DNA of 64,000 bases. It comes from Thomasclavelia spiroformis DSM 1552. GTDB taxonomy: Bacteria; Bacillota_I; Bacilli_A; Erysipelotrichales; Coprobacillaceae. The translations under genes were made by a program, and so were the position numbers. The stretch spans positions 1 to 64,000 of the forward strand of contig NZ_CP102275.1 of NCBI RefSeq assembly GCF_025149465.1, given 5' to 3'. The notes beneath the pieces are model-generated. The model did not search any database, was not told where the DNA came from, and saw only the letters and a list, made by a program, of their open reading frames with translations. Shown here in pieces: positions 1 to 12,521 of the stretch. Position 1 is the stretch's first letter, and every line of letters starts with the position of its first letter.

Positions 1-1347
1 ATGCGCGATAATAGTAAAATTTGGCAATTATGTCTTGATACTCTCGAAAAACAAACTCTTCCAGAGGAACGTAAGATTGATAAAGTAATCATGGAATCGG
101 TTTTTAGAAATGCACAAATTGCGTCTATTAATAATAATAAAGTTACTATTACTACACCTTTTTCATTTAATGTCGAAACAATAAAAAATAATCTTAGCGA
201 TATCGAAGATATTCTTTCAGGTATGCTTGCATCACAAGTTACTGTTGAAATATTAGGTGAGGATGAGTTTAATAAATCTATTATTCAAGCAAAAAAAGAA
301 GTTTTTAAAGATAACCTTAATAAAAGTTTAACATTTGAAAACTTTGTTGTTGGGGGTTCTAACAGAATGGCACAAAATGCGGCCTTACTTGTTTCAACTA
401 ATCCTGGTTCTAATTTCAATCCCTTATTTATTTATAGTAATCCTGGACTTGGTAAAACACATTTATTAAATGCAATTGGAAATTATGCGAAAGAAATTAA
501 TCCCAATCTCAATATTCGATATATTACCAGTAAAGATTTTGTCGATGAAGTAATTGGTGCTATGAAGGGAAAAGATGGTGATGAAATCTATGAAAAATAT
601 AAACAATTAGATATTTTATTAATTGATGATATTCAATTTTTATTTAATAAAGAAAAAAGTAGTGAAATATTTTTCCATATTTTTAATGAATTAATCAATA
701 ATAATAAACAAATTGTTATTACAAGTGATAAAATGCCAGAAGATCTCCAAGGGATTGAATCACGATTGATCAGTAGATTCAATTCTGGATTAAGTTTTGG
801 AATTGATCCCCCAGAATTTGAAACTGCAAGGGCTATTTTAGAGAAAAAAATAGAAAATCTTGATAATCCTTCTTTAATTATTCAAGAAGATGTTATTGAT
901 TTTATGGCTAGTCATTATTGTCGAGATATTAGAAGTCTCGAAGGTGCTTTAAAACGATTATTTTTTTGTAGTATTATGAATTGTACTAATAATATAGATA
1001 TGGCTTTTGCCTTAGAATCTTTTAAAGATGATAAAAAAGTAACTACTCCAAAAACTGCTCTTACTAAAGAAATTATTTTAAAAACAACTGCAGAATTTTA
1101 TTATCTTACTATTGATCAATTAATTTCTAAAAATAAAACTAGAAAATTAACTACTCCAAGAGAGATGTGTATGTATTTAATGCGTGAATTACTAGATATT
1201 ACTTTTTCTGAAATCGGTATGACATTTAGTAATCGCGATCATTCTACGGTTATGAAAGCTTGTGCTAGAGTAGAGGCAAAAATCGCTAAAGATTCAGATT
1301 ATAAACTTGCTATTAATAAACTAAAAGAAAAACTAAATGTGCATTAA
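1..1347 (+). CDS. dnaA: Chromosomal replication initiator DnaA
   Basis: DnaA binds DnaA boxes and melts the origin to start replication. The 448-aa product has the family length. It shows the AAA+ Walker A GLGKT (about residues 149-153), Walker B LLIDDIQF (about 206-213) and the domain IV signature NRDHSTV (about 411-417) that reads DnaA boxes. The N-terminal 100 residues are the divergent domain I/II region. The window begins at this ATG, so its promoter and any upstream boxes cannot be seen. It is followed by an AT-rich gap with DnaA boxes and then dnaN, the standard Firmicutes origin order. Confidence 0.98.
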   Translation: MRDNSKIWQLCLDTLEKQTLPEERKIDKVIMESVFRNAQIASINNNKVTITTPFSFNVETIKNNLSDIEDILSGMLASQVTVEILGEDEFNKSIIQAKKEVFKDNLNKSLTFENFVVGGSNRMAQNAALLVSTNPGSNFNPLFIYSNPGLGKTHLLNAIGNYAKEINPNLNIRYITSKDFVDEVIGAMKGKDGDEIYEKYKQLDILLIDDIQFLFNKEKSSEIFFHIFNELINNNKQIVITSDKMPEDLQGIESRLISRFNSGLSFGIDPPEFETARAILEKKIENLDNPSLIIQEDVIDFMASHYCRDIRSLEGALKRLFFCSIMNCTNNIDMAFALESFKDDKKVTTPKTALTKEIILKTTAEFYYLTIDQLISKNKTRKLTTPREMCMYLMRELLDITFSEIGMTFSNRDHSTVMKACARVEAKIAKDSDYKLAINKLKEKLNVH

Positions 1348-1502
1348 AACACAGTTATTCCACATTTAGTGAATATCTAATGCACATAAAAAACTATGAT
1401 ATTTATTACATTTTTTTAGTTATACACATTATTCACACTATAATAGTAATAATAAAATACTTAAAATAAATATATAAATATAAACTAAAAAGGAGAAAAT
1501 TC
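1348..1502 (+). other. oriC: oriC segment: DnaA boxes and TA-rich trinucleotide tract
   Basis: Seen: two adjacent perfect DnaA boxes (TTATNCACA), TTATACACA at 1420-1428 and TTATTCACA at 1429-1437. They are followed by a phased run TAA TAG TAA TAA TAA at 1441-1455 and then an A/T-only stretch up to the dnaN ribosome binding site. Weaker boxes lie near 1339-1347 and 1379-1386. Known: in Firmicutes the unwinding element lies between dnaA and dnaN, and DnaA boxes next to DnaA-trios direct strand opening. Inference: this is the unwinding half of a bipartite oriC. The orientation of the trio-like tract relative to the boxes does not clearly match the published arrangement. Confidence 0.75.
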
Positions 1503-2612
1503 ATGAATTTTAAAATTAAAAGAATTAAGTTATTAAATGCTTTATCTAAAACAACTAAAGCTGTTTCAATTCGTAGTCCTTTACCTGTACTTACAGGAAT
1601 TAAGTTTGATTTACATGATGATTGTTTAATTTTAACAGGTAGTGATTCTGATATTACAATTCAAACAAAAATAATAAAAGATGAAGATTTAACTATTTAT
1701 GAAACAGGAGGGGTTGTTCTTAATTCACGTTATATTTTAGATATTGTTCGCAAAATTGATAGTGAATATATTAATATTCAAATACTTGATGGAGCTTTAA
1801 CTAGAATTTCAAGTCCTACATCTAAGTTTGATTTAAATGGAACTGATATTTTAGATTATCCTAGAATTGATTTATCTAAAAATGGTATAAAAATTGATAT
1901 TAATTCTTTAGTCTTAAAAAATATTATTTCTCAAACCAAATTTGCTGCAAGCGATAAAGAACATAAACCAATTCTAACTGGAATTAATTTTAAAGCTACT
2001 AACAATCAATTAGAATGTACAGCTACAGACAGTTATCGTTTAGCTAAAAAAGTAGTTTCTTTAAATGAAGATGTTACTTTTAATATTACTATTCCTCAAA
2101 AATCATTAGATGAAATATCTAAGATTATTGAAAAAGATGAAATTATTGAAATGTATGTTTCAGATCGTAAAGTATTATATGTATTTGACAATAATATTAT
2201 TCAAACTAGATTAATTGATGGAAGTTTCCCAGATACTAATCGTTTAATTCCTAATAGTTTTGATTATGAATTAAATATAGATACACATTATTTATTAAAT
2301 GCAATTGATCGTGTTTCTTTACTTACTAATGAACAAAATAATATTATTAAATTAGATATGGATGATAACCAGGTATTATTATCATCATATATGCAAGAAA
2401 TTGGATCTGTGGAAGAAATTTTGGATAAAGCTTTTTATAAAGGAGAACCTCTAAGTATTTCATTTAGTTCAAAATATGTTAATGAGGCAATTAGAGCTTT
2501 TAATAGTTCTAAAATTAGAATATTATTTACAGGAGAAATGAAACCATTTATCATTAAAGATTATGAAAATGAAGATGTTATTCAATTAGTTTTACCTGTA
2601 AGAACATTTTAA
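1503..2612 (+). CDS. dnaN: DNA polymerase III beta subunit (sliding clamp)
   Basis: The clamp encircles DNA and tethers DNA polymerase III. The 369-aa product has the family length and three clamp-like domains in series. Recognisable segments are the N-terminal LPVLTGIKFD and its repeat PILTGINFK in domain 2, the GSFPD segment in the middle, and the conserved end VIQLVLPVRTF. The start follows AAAAGGAGAAAATTC, a good ribosome binding site. A hairpin plus T-run begins at its stop codon, so dnaA-dnaN may form a unit separate from yaaA. Confidence 0.98.
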   Translation: MNFKIKRIKLLNALSKTTKAVSIRSPLPVLTGIKFDLHDDCLILTGSDSDITIQTKIIKDEDLTIYETGGVVLNSRYILDIVRKIDSEYINIQILDGALTRISSPTSKFDLNGTDILDYPRIDLSKNGIKIDINSLVLKNIISQTKFAASDKEHKPILTGINFKATNNQLECTATDSYRLAKKVVSLNEDVTFNITIPQKSLDEISKIIEKDEIIEMYVSDRKVLYVFDNNIIQTRLIDGSFPDTNRLIPNSFDYELNIDTHYLLNAIDRVSLLTNEQNNIIKLDMDDNQVLLSSYMQEIGSVEEILDKAFYKGEPLSISFSSKYVNEAIRAFNSSKIRILFTGEMKPFIIKDYENEDVIQLVLPVRTF

Positions 2613-2637
2613 AACTACAATTTTGTAGTTTTTTTTT
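2611..2637 (+). terminator. Rho-independent terminator after dnaN
   Basis: AAAACTACAA pairs with TTTTGTAGTTTT and runs into a T tract. The stem begins inside the dnaN stop codon. Confidence 0.8.
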
Positions 2638-2761
2638 CGTGAAAGTACTATTTTAATATATGAATTAATTATATGTGGATAAATTTTGTATGTAATCGAA
2701 GTTTATTAAAAACTGACATTTTTATACTTTTTATAAAAAAAGCGTTTATATGCTGATTTTT

Positions 2762-2790
2762 TTGAATTTTAAAATAATTTATGTTATAAT
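2762..2790 (+). promoter_or_regulatory. Sigma-A promoter for yaaA-recF-gyrB-gyrA
   Basis: TTGAAT at 2762-2767 and TATAAT at 2785-2790 with a 17-nt spacer. It lies about 32 nt upstream of the yaaA start and after the dnaN terminator, so it probably drives the yaaA-recF-gyrBA operon. Confidence 0.75.
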
Positions 2791-2822
2791 AGCGCTAGAT
2801 TTTATAAAAAAAGAGGGTCATT

Positions 2823-3028
2823 ATGAAAAAGATAAAAATAAAAGATGAATACATAACTTTAGGACAATTTTTAAAGTTTGCTGGATGTGTTTCTAGTGGA
2901 ATTGATGCTAAAATGGTTATTAAAGATGGTTTGGTTTTAGTTAATGATGAAGTTGAAGTAAGAAGAGGTAAAAAACTGCGAGCTGGTGATCGAATTAATT
3001 TTGATGGAGAAGAGTTTATTATTGATTA

Positions 3029-3029
<1 letters not shown>
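2823..3029 (+). CDS. yaaA: S4-domain RNA-binding protein YaaA
   Basis: A 68-aa protein consisting of one S4 RNA-binding domain: LGQFLKFAG, then the basic VNDEVEVRRGKKLRAGD loop and a short C-terminal strand. YaaA/RlbA-type proteins between dnaN and recF are widespread in Firmicutes and are thought to bind rRNA or ribosomes; the exact role is not visible here. The start follows AGAGGGTCATT. The stop codon overlaps the recF ATG by one base (TAATG), implying translational coupling. Confidence 0.93.
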
Positions 3030-6051
<3,022 letters not shown>

Positions 6052-6066
6052 TAAAGGAGAGAAAAA

Positions 6067-8529
6067 ATGGAAGAACGTGGAATTAGAAAAGTTAAATTAA
6101 CATCTGAAATGAAAAACTCTTTTATGCAATATGCAATGTCAGTTATTGTTGCTAGAGCTTTACCTGATGTTCGTGATGGTTTAAAACCTGTACAAAGAAG
6201 AATTATTTACGGCATGAGTGATTTAGGTTGTACACCAGGAACCCCGTATAAAAAATCAGCACGTATTGTTGGAGAAGTAATGGGGAAATATCATCCTCAT
6301 GGGGATTCTTCGATATATGAGGCATTAGTAAGAATGGCTCAAGATTTTTCTTATCGATATATGTTAGTTGATGGTCATGGAAATTTTGGTTCAATTGACG
6401 GTGATGGCGCTGCAGCGCAACGTTATACTGAGGCTAGAATGTCTAAAATTTCTAGTGAACTAGTTAGAGATTTAAAAGAGGATACGATTGATTTTATTCC
6501 TAATTATGATGGTGAAGAGCAAGAACCATCTGTATTGCCTGCTAGAATTCCTAATTTATTAATTAATGGTTCAACTGGAATTGCAGTAGGGATGGCAACT
6601 AATATTCCACCACATAATTTAGGAGAAGTAATAGATGCAATTCTTGCAGTAGCTAAAAATCCTGATATTTCAATAGTTGAATTAATGGAAAATTATATTC
6701 AGGGACCTGATTTTCCAACTGGTGGATATATTTTAGGTAAAAGTGCTATCAAAAAGGCTTATGAGACAGGAAATGGTTTAATTGTTATGAGGGCTAAGAC
6801 TGAGATAGAGGAAAAAGGTAATAAAAAAGTAATTATTGTTACAGAACTTCCTTATATGGTTAATAAAGCTCGAATGATTGAAAAGATGTCTCAATTAGTT
6901 AGAGATAAAAAAATTGAAGGAATTACAGAAATCCGTGATGAATCAAATCGTGATGGTATTAGAGTTGTAATTGAATTAAGAAGAGATATTCAACCAGAAG
7001 TAATTTTAAATCAATTGTATAAACTTACATCATTACAAACTACTTTTGGTGCAAATTGTATTGCATTAGTAAACAATGAACCAAAAACATTGAATTTAAA
7101 AGAAATGATAAGTTTATATCTTGAACACCAAGAAGAAGTTATTAGACGTAGAACCAAATTTAGATTAAATAAAGCTGAAGATCGCGCTCATATTTTAGAA
7201 GGTTTAAAAAGAGCATTAGACCAAATTGATGCAATAATTGAATTAATTCGTTCAAGTCGCACTACTGACATTATTCAAACAAGATTAATGGAAGAATTTA
7301 ATATGTCTGATAAACAAGCTAAGGCAATTCGTGAAATGCAATTACAACGTTTAGCTGGTTTGGAAAGACAAAAAATTGAAGATGATTTAAATAAGTTATT
7401 AGAAATTATTGCAGATTTAAAAGATATATTAGAAAATAGAGAGCGATTATTATCAATTATTCATGATGAATTAGAGGAAATCAAAGATAAATATGGGGAT
7501 AAACGTAGAACTGAAATAATTCAAGGAACATTTGATTTAGAAGATGAGGATTTAATACCAGTTGAAGATGTTATTATTTCACTTACAAATAATGGTTATA
7601 TAAAAAGAATGCCTGTAGATACATATAAGTCACAAAATCGTGGTGGACGCGGTATTAAAGGTATGTCAACAAATAATGATGATATAGTTAGTTCATTAAT
7701 AAATATGTCAACTCATGATGATTTGTTGTTCTTTACTAATTTTGGAAAAGTTTATCGTTTAAAAGGATATAATATTCCAGAATTTGGACGTTCTGCTAAA
7801 GGATTGCCAGTTGTTAATTTATTGGATCTTGATAAAGAAGAAAGTATTAAATCAATGATTAATATTGATCGAAAACAAATTCAACAAAATAGTAATTATT
7901 ATTTATTCTTTGTTACTAAAGATGGAATAGTAAAGCGTGTTCACATCAATGAATTTCAACTAATCCGTCAATCTGGAAAGATTGCAATTTGTCTAAAAGA
8001 TAATGATCAGCTTGTTCAAGTTAAGCTTACAAGTGGTAATGATCAAATATTAATTGCTGCATCAAATGGTAAACTTGTCCGTTTTGAAGAAAGTAATGTT
8101 CGTCCAATGGGACGTATTTCAAGTGGTGTAAAAGGTATTAATGTTGATGGTAGTGAAGTTGTAGGAATGACAACTGATAAAGAAGGAAAATATATTTTAG
8201 TTGTTACTGAAAGAGGATATGGTAAGATGTCGCCATTAGAAGAATATCGTTTATCTAATCGTGGTGGTAAAGGAGTTAAAACAATTCATACTACTGAACG
8301 TAATGGAAAAATTGTGGCATTACGTGCAGTAAATGGTGATGAAGATTTATTGATTATAACTGATGATGGTATTATGATTCGTTTACCAATGGAACAAGTA
8401 ACAACTGCTGGTCGAGCTACTCAAGGGGTACGTTTGATTAAAGTTAATGAAAATAATAAAGTTTCATCTGTTGAAGTTGTAGAAAAAGCTGTTGAACAAG
8501 ATGATGTTGATGATGAAACTACAAAATAA
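6067..8529 (+). CDS. gyrA: DNA gyrase subunit A
   Basis: GyrA cuts and rejoins DNA. The 820-aa product shows the quinolone-resistance region [17 protein letters not shown] with a serine at the E. coli Ser83 position, and the catalytic tyrosine in [12 protein letters not shown]. The C-terminal beta-pinwheel contains the gyrase-specific box QNRGGRG near residue 525, which separates it from topoisomerase IV ParC. The acidic tail is typical. It is preceded by AAAGGAGAG and followed by hairpins. Confidence 0.98.
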   Translation: MEERGIRKVKLTSEMKNSFMQYAMSVIVARALPDVRDGLKPVQRRIIYGMSDLGCTPGTPYKKSARIVGEVMGKYHPHGDSSIYEALVRMAQDFSYRYMLVDGHGNFGSIDGDGAAAQRYTEARMSKISSELVRDLKEDTIDFIPNYDGEEQEPSVLPARIPNLLINGSTGIAVGMATNIPPHNLGEVIDAILAVAKNPDISIVELMENYIQGPDFPTGGYILGKSAIKKAYETGNGLIVMRAKTEIEEKGNKKVIIVTELPYMVNKARMIEKMSQLVRDKKIEGITEIRDESNRDGIRVVIELRRDIQPEVILNQLYKLTSLQTTFGANCIALVNNEPKTLNLKEMISLYLEHQEEVIRRRTKFRLNKAEDRAHILEGLKRALDQIDAIIELIRSSRTTDIIQTRLMEEFNMSDKQAKAIREMQLQRLAGLERQKIEDDLNKLLEIIADLKDILENRERLLSIIHDELEEIKDKYGDKRRTEIIQGTFDLEDEDLIPVEDVIISLTNNGYIKRMPVDTYKSQNRGGRGIKGMSTNNDDIVSSLINMSTHDDLLFFTNFGKVYRLKGYNIPEFGRSAKGLPVVNLLDLDKEESIKSMINIDRKQIQQNSNYYLFFVTKDGIVKRVHINEFQLIRQSGKIAICLKDNDQLVQVKLTSGNDQILIAASNGKLVRFEESNVRPMGRISSGVKGINVDGSEVVGMTTDKEGKYILVVTERGYGKMSPLEEYRLSNRGGKGVKTIHTTERNGKIVALRAVNGDEDLLIITDDGIMIRLPMEQVTTAGRATQGVRLIKVNENNKVSSVEVVEKAVEQDDVDDETTK

Positions 8530-8533
8530 TATA

Positions 8534-8565
8534 AAATAATCGGGGAAATTGATCCTCGATTATTT
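8534..8565 (+). terminator. Hairpin after gyrA
   Basis: AAATAATCGGGG pairs with CCTCGATTATTT around an 8-nt loop just after the gyrA stop. A second AT-rich hairpin (AATATTTCC/GGAAATATT) follows near 8576-8595. The first lacks a long T-run, so termination may need both. Confidence 0.6.
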
Positions 8566-8616
8566 CATATATTTAATATTTCCTTGGAAATATTAAATTG
8601 TTTAAAAATAAACACT

Positions 8617-8644
8617 TTGACAATAATTGAATAAAGATTATAAT
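8617..8644 (+). promoter_or_regulatory. Sigma-A promoter for serS
   Basis: Consensus TTGACA at 8617-8622 and TATAAT at 8639-8644, 16-nt spacer, 43 nt before the serS ATG. The leader is too short to hold a serine T-box. Confidence 0.8.
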
Positions 8645-8687
8645 TAATATATAATTCTATAAAAAATATAAACAAGGGAGAATAAAA

Positions 8688-9971
8688 ATGATTGATATTG
8701 CAATATTAAGAGAAAACCCAACCCTAGTTAAAGAAAACATGAAAAAGAAATTTCAAGATGATAAGATTGGGTTAGTAGATGAAGCTTATAAATTAGATAA
8801 AGATTATCGTGAAGTATTAACAAAAGCTAGTGAATTAAGAAGTATGCGTAATAGATTATCTAAAGAAATTGGGCAATTTATGCGTGAAGGTAATAAGGAA
8901 GCTGCTGAAAATAATAAAAAACAAGTAAACGAAATGGCAGATGAATTAAAGCAATTAGAAGAATTAGAAACTAAATATGGTAATGAATTAAAAGATGTTA
9001 TGATGAAAATTCCAAATTTTATAGATGATTCAGTACCATTAGGTAAAGATGATAGTGAAAACGTTGAAATTACTAAATATGGAGAACCAGTAGTACCTGA
9101 TTTTGAAATTCCTTATCATACAGAAATTATGGAAAAATTTGATGGGATTGATATGGATGCTGCAGGGCGAGTTGCAGGACAAGGTTTTTATTATTTAATG
9201 GGAGATGTTGCTCGTTTACATTCGGCAATTCTTTCATATGCACGCGATTTTATGATTGATCGTGGATTTACTTATGTTATTCCACCATATATGATTCGTA
9301 GTAACGTAGTTACAGGAGTTATGAGCTTTGAAGAAATGGATAGTATGATGTATAAAATTGAAGGAGAAGATTTATATTTAATTGGTACATCTGAACATTC
9401 AATGATTGGTAAGTTTATTGATAATATTTTAGATGAATCTAAATTACCATATACATATACATCTTATTCACCATGTTTCAGAAAAGAAAAAGGTGCTCAT
9501 GGTATTGAAGAACGTGGTGTTTATCGAATTCATCAATTTGAAAAACAAGAAATGATCGTAGTATGTAAACCAGAAGATAGTAAGATGTGGTTTGATAAAT
9601 TATGGAATAATACAGTTGATTTATTTAGATCTTTAGATATACCAGTAAGAACATTAGAATGTTGTTCTGGTGATTTAGCTGATTTAAAAGCTAAGAGTAT
9701 TGATGTTGAAGCATGGTCACCTAGACAGAAAAAATATTTTGAGGTTGGATCTTGTTCAAATTTAACAGATGCTCAAGCACGTCGTTTAAATATTCGTATT
9801 AATGGAGAAAAAGGAAAATATTTTGCTCATACATTAAATAATACAGTTGTTGCACCACCAAGAATGTTAATTGCTTTTCTTGAAAATAATTTAAATGAAG
9901 ATGGAAGTGTTAATATTCCAGTAGCATTAAGACCATATATGGGCGGAAAGGAAAAGATAACTACAAAATAG
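8688..9971 (+). CDS. serS: Seryl-tRNA synthetase
   Basis: SerRS charges tRNA-Ser. The 427-aa class II synthetase has an N-terminal antiparallel coiled coil (about residues 25-100, rich in Lys/Glu) that grips the tRNA. The catalytic core follows: motif 2 around FRKEKGAHGIEERGVYRIHQFEK, with serine-site and motif 3 segments ending in NNTVVAPPRMLIAFLENN. The ATG is preceded by AAGGGAG. A terminator hairpin overlaps its last codons. Confidence 0.98.
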   Translation: MIDIAILRENPTLVKENMKKKFQDDKIGLVDEAYKLDKDYREVLTKASELRSMRNRLSKEIGQFMREGNKEAAENNKKQVNEMADELKQLEELETKYGNELKDVMMKIPNFIDDSVPLGKDDSENVEITKYGEPVVPDFEIPYHTEIMEKFDGIDMDAAGRVAGQGFYYLMGDVARLHSAILSYARDFMIDRGFTYVIPPYMIRSNVVTGVMSFEEMDSMMYKIEGEDLYLIGTSEHSMIGKFIDNILDESKLPYTYTSYSPCFRKEKGAHGIEERGVYRIHQFEKQEMIVVCKPEDSKMWFDKLWNNTVDLFRSLDIPVRTLECCSGDLADLKAKSIDVEAWSPRQKKYFEVGSCSNLTDAQARRLNIRINGEKGKYFAHTLNNTVVAPPRMLIAFLENNLNEDGSVNIPVALRPYMGGKEKITTK

Positions 9972-9981
9972 TTATCTTTTT
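9953..9981 (+). terminator. Terminator overlapping the serS 3' end
   Basis: AAAGATAACTA pairs with TAGTTATCTTT and is followed by T's. The stem uses the last serS codons and stop, and the T-run ends 5 nt before the start codon of the next gene. Confidence 0.7.
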
Positions 9982-9985
9982 AGAT

Positions 9986-10804
9986 ATGAAAACTTTATAT
10001 ATAAGTGATTTAGATGGGACTTTATTAAATAAAAAAGGATGTATAAGTAATTATACTATTGAAACAATTAATAAATTAATTGATAAAGGAATGAATTTTA
10101 CTTATGCTACTGCACGTTCTTTAGTTTCAGCTACACCAATAACAAAAAATTTAAATTTAAATTTACCATTGATTATTTATAATGGTACGTTTATTATTGA
10201 TGGAAAAAGTGGTAAATTTATTCATAAGAATATTTTTAATGATTCACAAGTTGAATTTGTTAAAAATGTTATGAAAAAAAATAAAATAAATCCAATGGTT
10301 TATGCTTTGATAGATGGTAAAGAAAGAGTTACAATTATCAATAAAAAATTAAATGATGGGATAAAAGAATATTTAACTAAACGAAAAGATGATCCTCGCA
10401 TTAATTTAACTAATGATTTACATAGTTTATATCAAGGGGAAGTATATTATTTTACAGTGATTGGAAGTTATCAAGAGTTAAATTCAGTATATGAAATATT
10501 GAAAGATAATGTGGATTATAACGTTACTTTTCAACAGGAAATTTATCGTGCTGAATATTGGTTGGAAATTATGCCTAAAACAGCATCAAAAGCTAATGCT
10601 ATTTTAAAACTTAAAGAAATTTTAAAATACGATGAAGTTATTTGTTTTGGTGATGCAATTAATGATTTGGAAATGTTTAAAATTTCTAATCAAAGTTATG
10701 CAGTGGAAAATGCTGTTGATCAATTAAAAGAACAGGCCACAGCTATAATTGATAGTAATGAAAATGATGGTGTGGCAAATTGGCTAATTAAAAAATTTAA
10801 ATAA
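9986..10804 (+). CDS. HAD-superfamily Cof-type phosphatase
   Basis: A 272-aa haloacid dehalogenase hydrolase of the Cof/type IIB group, acting on phosphorylated small molecules; the substrate cannot be read from sequence. Motif I is DLDGTLLN (residues 8-15) with nucleophile and acid Asp. The C2 cap follows. A conserved lysine (about 205, in KASKANAILKL) and motif IV FGDAINDLEMF (about 220) complete the site. The start is fixed by the nearness of motif I, yet there is no Shine-Dalgarno and a serS terminator ends just upstream, so expression may be low or by read-through. Confidence 0.9.
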   Translation: MKTLYISDLDGTLLNKKGCISNYTIETINKLIDKGMNFTYATARSLVSATPITKNLNLNLPLIIYNGTFIIDGKSGKFIHKNIFNDSQVEFVKNVMKKNKINPMVYALIDGKERVTIINKKLNDGIKEYLTKRKDDPRINLTNDLHSLYQGEVYYFTVIGSYQELNSVYEILKDNVDYNVTFQQEIYRAEYWLEIMPKTASKANAILKLKEILKYDEVICFGDAINDLEMFKISNQSYAVENAVDQLKEQATAIIDSNENDGVANWLIKKFK

Positions 10805-11044
10805 AATAGAAATAAGGGGACTAATTTAGTATTGATAAATTATATTTATGTTATAATGTTCTTAGAAATATAAATTTATAATACATATTAAACCCTTAAT
10901 AAATATTATTAAAATATTTTGTAATTGAATTATAGTGAGGTTAAATTTTATATTTACTTCTTTATTTTTATTTCTCAATTTTTTGATATTTATATAAAAT
11001 TTAAAGAAAGGAGAAGTATATTAATAATATACTAGGTAAAAATA

Positions 11045-11548
11045 ATGAATATTGAATATTGTGAAGCAAAATCTAATGATGCAAAAGAAATAATTAATTA
11101 TTTAAATATAGTAACTGGTCAAACTGATAATCTCAATTATGGAAATAATGAAATTAATTTAAACACTATTCAGGAAATGGAATTTATTCAAGAAATGCAT
11201 GAAAATGATCATTCAGTTATGATTTTAGCAAAAGATGGTGATAAGATTGTTGGAATTGCAACTTTAAAGGGTCATAAACAATCTAGATTAAAACATCGTG
11301 CTGATTTAGGAGTTAGTGTTTTAAAAGAATATTGGCATCAAGGAATAGGTAGTAATTTAGTTAGTGCAGTAATTGGATATGGAGTAGAAGCTGGAATCGA
11401 AATAATTGATTTAGAAGTTGTTACAGATAATGAAATAGCAATTGTTTTATATCATAAATTTGGATTCGAAATTATTGGAACATATGAAAATTATATGAAA
11501 TTAAATGATCGTTATTTAGATGTTTATTTAATGAATTTATATCTATAG
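11045..11548 (+). CDS. GNAT-family N-acetyltransferase
   Basis: A 167-aa single-domain GNAT that transfers an acetyl group from acetyl-CoA to an unknown amine. Visible features are the strand IVGIATLKGH, the acetyl-CoA-binding motif A ADLGVSVLKEYWHQGIGSNLV (about residues 92-112; the Q-G-I-G turn is the pyrophosphate loop), and the C-terminal LYHKFGFEIIGTYENY signature with closing YLDVYLM. The long AT-rich leader contains AAAGGAG about 30 nt upstream and a weak AGG nearer the ATG, so the start is a little uncertain. Confidence 0.85.
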   Translation: MNIEYCEAKSNDAKEIINYLNIVTGQTDNLNYGNNEINLNTIQEMEFIQEMHENDHSVMILAKDGDKIVGIATLKGHKQSRLKHRADLGVSVLKEYWHQGIGSNLVSAVIGYGVEAGIEIIDLEVVTDNEIAIVLYHKFGFEIIGTYENYMKLNDRYLDVYLMNLYL

Positions 11549-12026
11549 AAAATTTAAAATAAGAATGATGATTATCATTTTAACAAGTAATAACATAGCT
11601 TTAAAAATTTAATTTATTACTTATAAGGAGCTTATGTGTTTGATATAAAAAGCGAAGGCTATCTGTAATTCACTAAATAGTGATACATAACCTACGCTTT
11701 TTTCATTGAATTTATAAGAAACATTAAAAAATTGATTTTTTTAGAAAAGAATCAATTTTTTAATGTTCGTAAATTGTTTTGATATCTTTTTTTGTTGATA
11801 AAGATTCATATAAATGAATTAAATTAAAATTCATTTACAGTTTGCTTAATTTAGGAAGATATGGAAAATAATTATTTAATAGTTTGATAAAATCTTAATT
11901 TTTCAATTCTACAAAAATAATAGTACTAGAATTTCTTTATTTTATTGTTCTCTTTTAAAATTCTATATAGATTTTATGGTTTCTACAATTTGTTTTTATA
12001 TAAGTTCTTGATAGAATAGAAATTTT
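11549..12026. other. Gene-free region with operator-like and hairpin elements
   Basis: No credible gene. In order it holds a palindrome-like AATGATGATTATCATT (11564-11579), an inverted repeat AAGTAATAA/TTATTACTT (11585-11622), a ribosome binding site AAGGAG followed by a four-codon ORF ATG-TGT-TTG-ATA-TAA (11634-11648), a strong terminator (11647-11703), and an 18-bp perfect inverted repeat (11720-11767). The remainder to 12026 is featureless A/T. Confidence 0.6.
11647..11703 (+). terminator. Strong rho-independent terminator
   Basis: AAAAAGCGAAGGCTAT... pairs with ...ATAACCTACGCTTTTTT, with an inner CACT/AGTG stem. It begins at the stop codon of the four-codon ORF and ends in a T-run. Confidence 0.7.
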
Positions 12027-12470
12027 TTAGTCTAATTTCATGTATAAAAGAGGGTAAGGATTTCCTTGTTCATCATACTCTGTTTTTTTGTAAACTTTAA
12101 ATCCAATATGTTCATAAAAACCTTTAGCAAGAGGATTTTGTTCATTGACTGCTAAATCATTTACTGAATATTTTTCTATTCCATATTTAAGTAATTTTTT
12201 ACCAAATCCTTTGCCTCTTTCTTTGTGAGAAATAAAAAGCATTTCAAGATGTTGTTCTACGATTCCCATAAATCCTACTGGAATATGATTTTCATTTTCT
12301 ATAATTATTAAGTGTGGGATTTCTTGTAATGCCTGTGGAACATATTTCTTAATTTCTTTTATTTCATTTTCAGATAAGAATAAGTGTGTTGCTTTTACTG
12401 AGCTTTCCCATACTTCTAATAACTGTTCTATTAGTGTTGGTTTTCTATCTGTTACTTCAATAATGTTCAT
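12027..12470 (-). CDS. GNAT-family N-acetyltransferase
   Basis: A 147-aa acetyltransferase. Visible are the central strand MGIVEQHLEMLFIS, acetyl-CoA motif A ERGKGFGKKLLKYGIE (about residues 84-99) and the closing FYEHIGFKVYKKTEYDEQGNPYPLLYMKL. The C-terminal pattern resembles YjaB/YiiD-like GNATs, but the substrate is unknown. GGAGG lies 7 nt before the ATG. It is the second gene after the TetR regulator on the same strand, 51 nt away, so it is probably co-transcribed and may be the regulated effector. Confidence 0.85.
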   Translation of the reverse strand: MNIIEVTDRKPTLIEQLLEVWESSVKATHLFLSENEIKEIKKYVPQALQEIPHLIIIENENHIPVGFMGIVEQHLEMLFISHKERGKGFGKKLLKYGIEKYSVNDLAVNEQNPLAKGFYEHIGFKVYKKTEYDEQGNPYPLLYMKLD

Positions 12471-12521
12471 ATTAATCCTCCATAAATTTTAGTTTATAAT
12501 TATTTTGTATTAATTAGTAAG

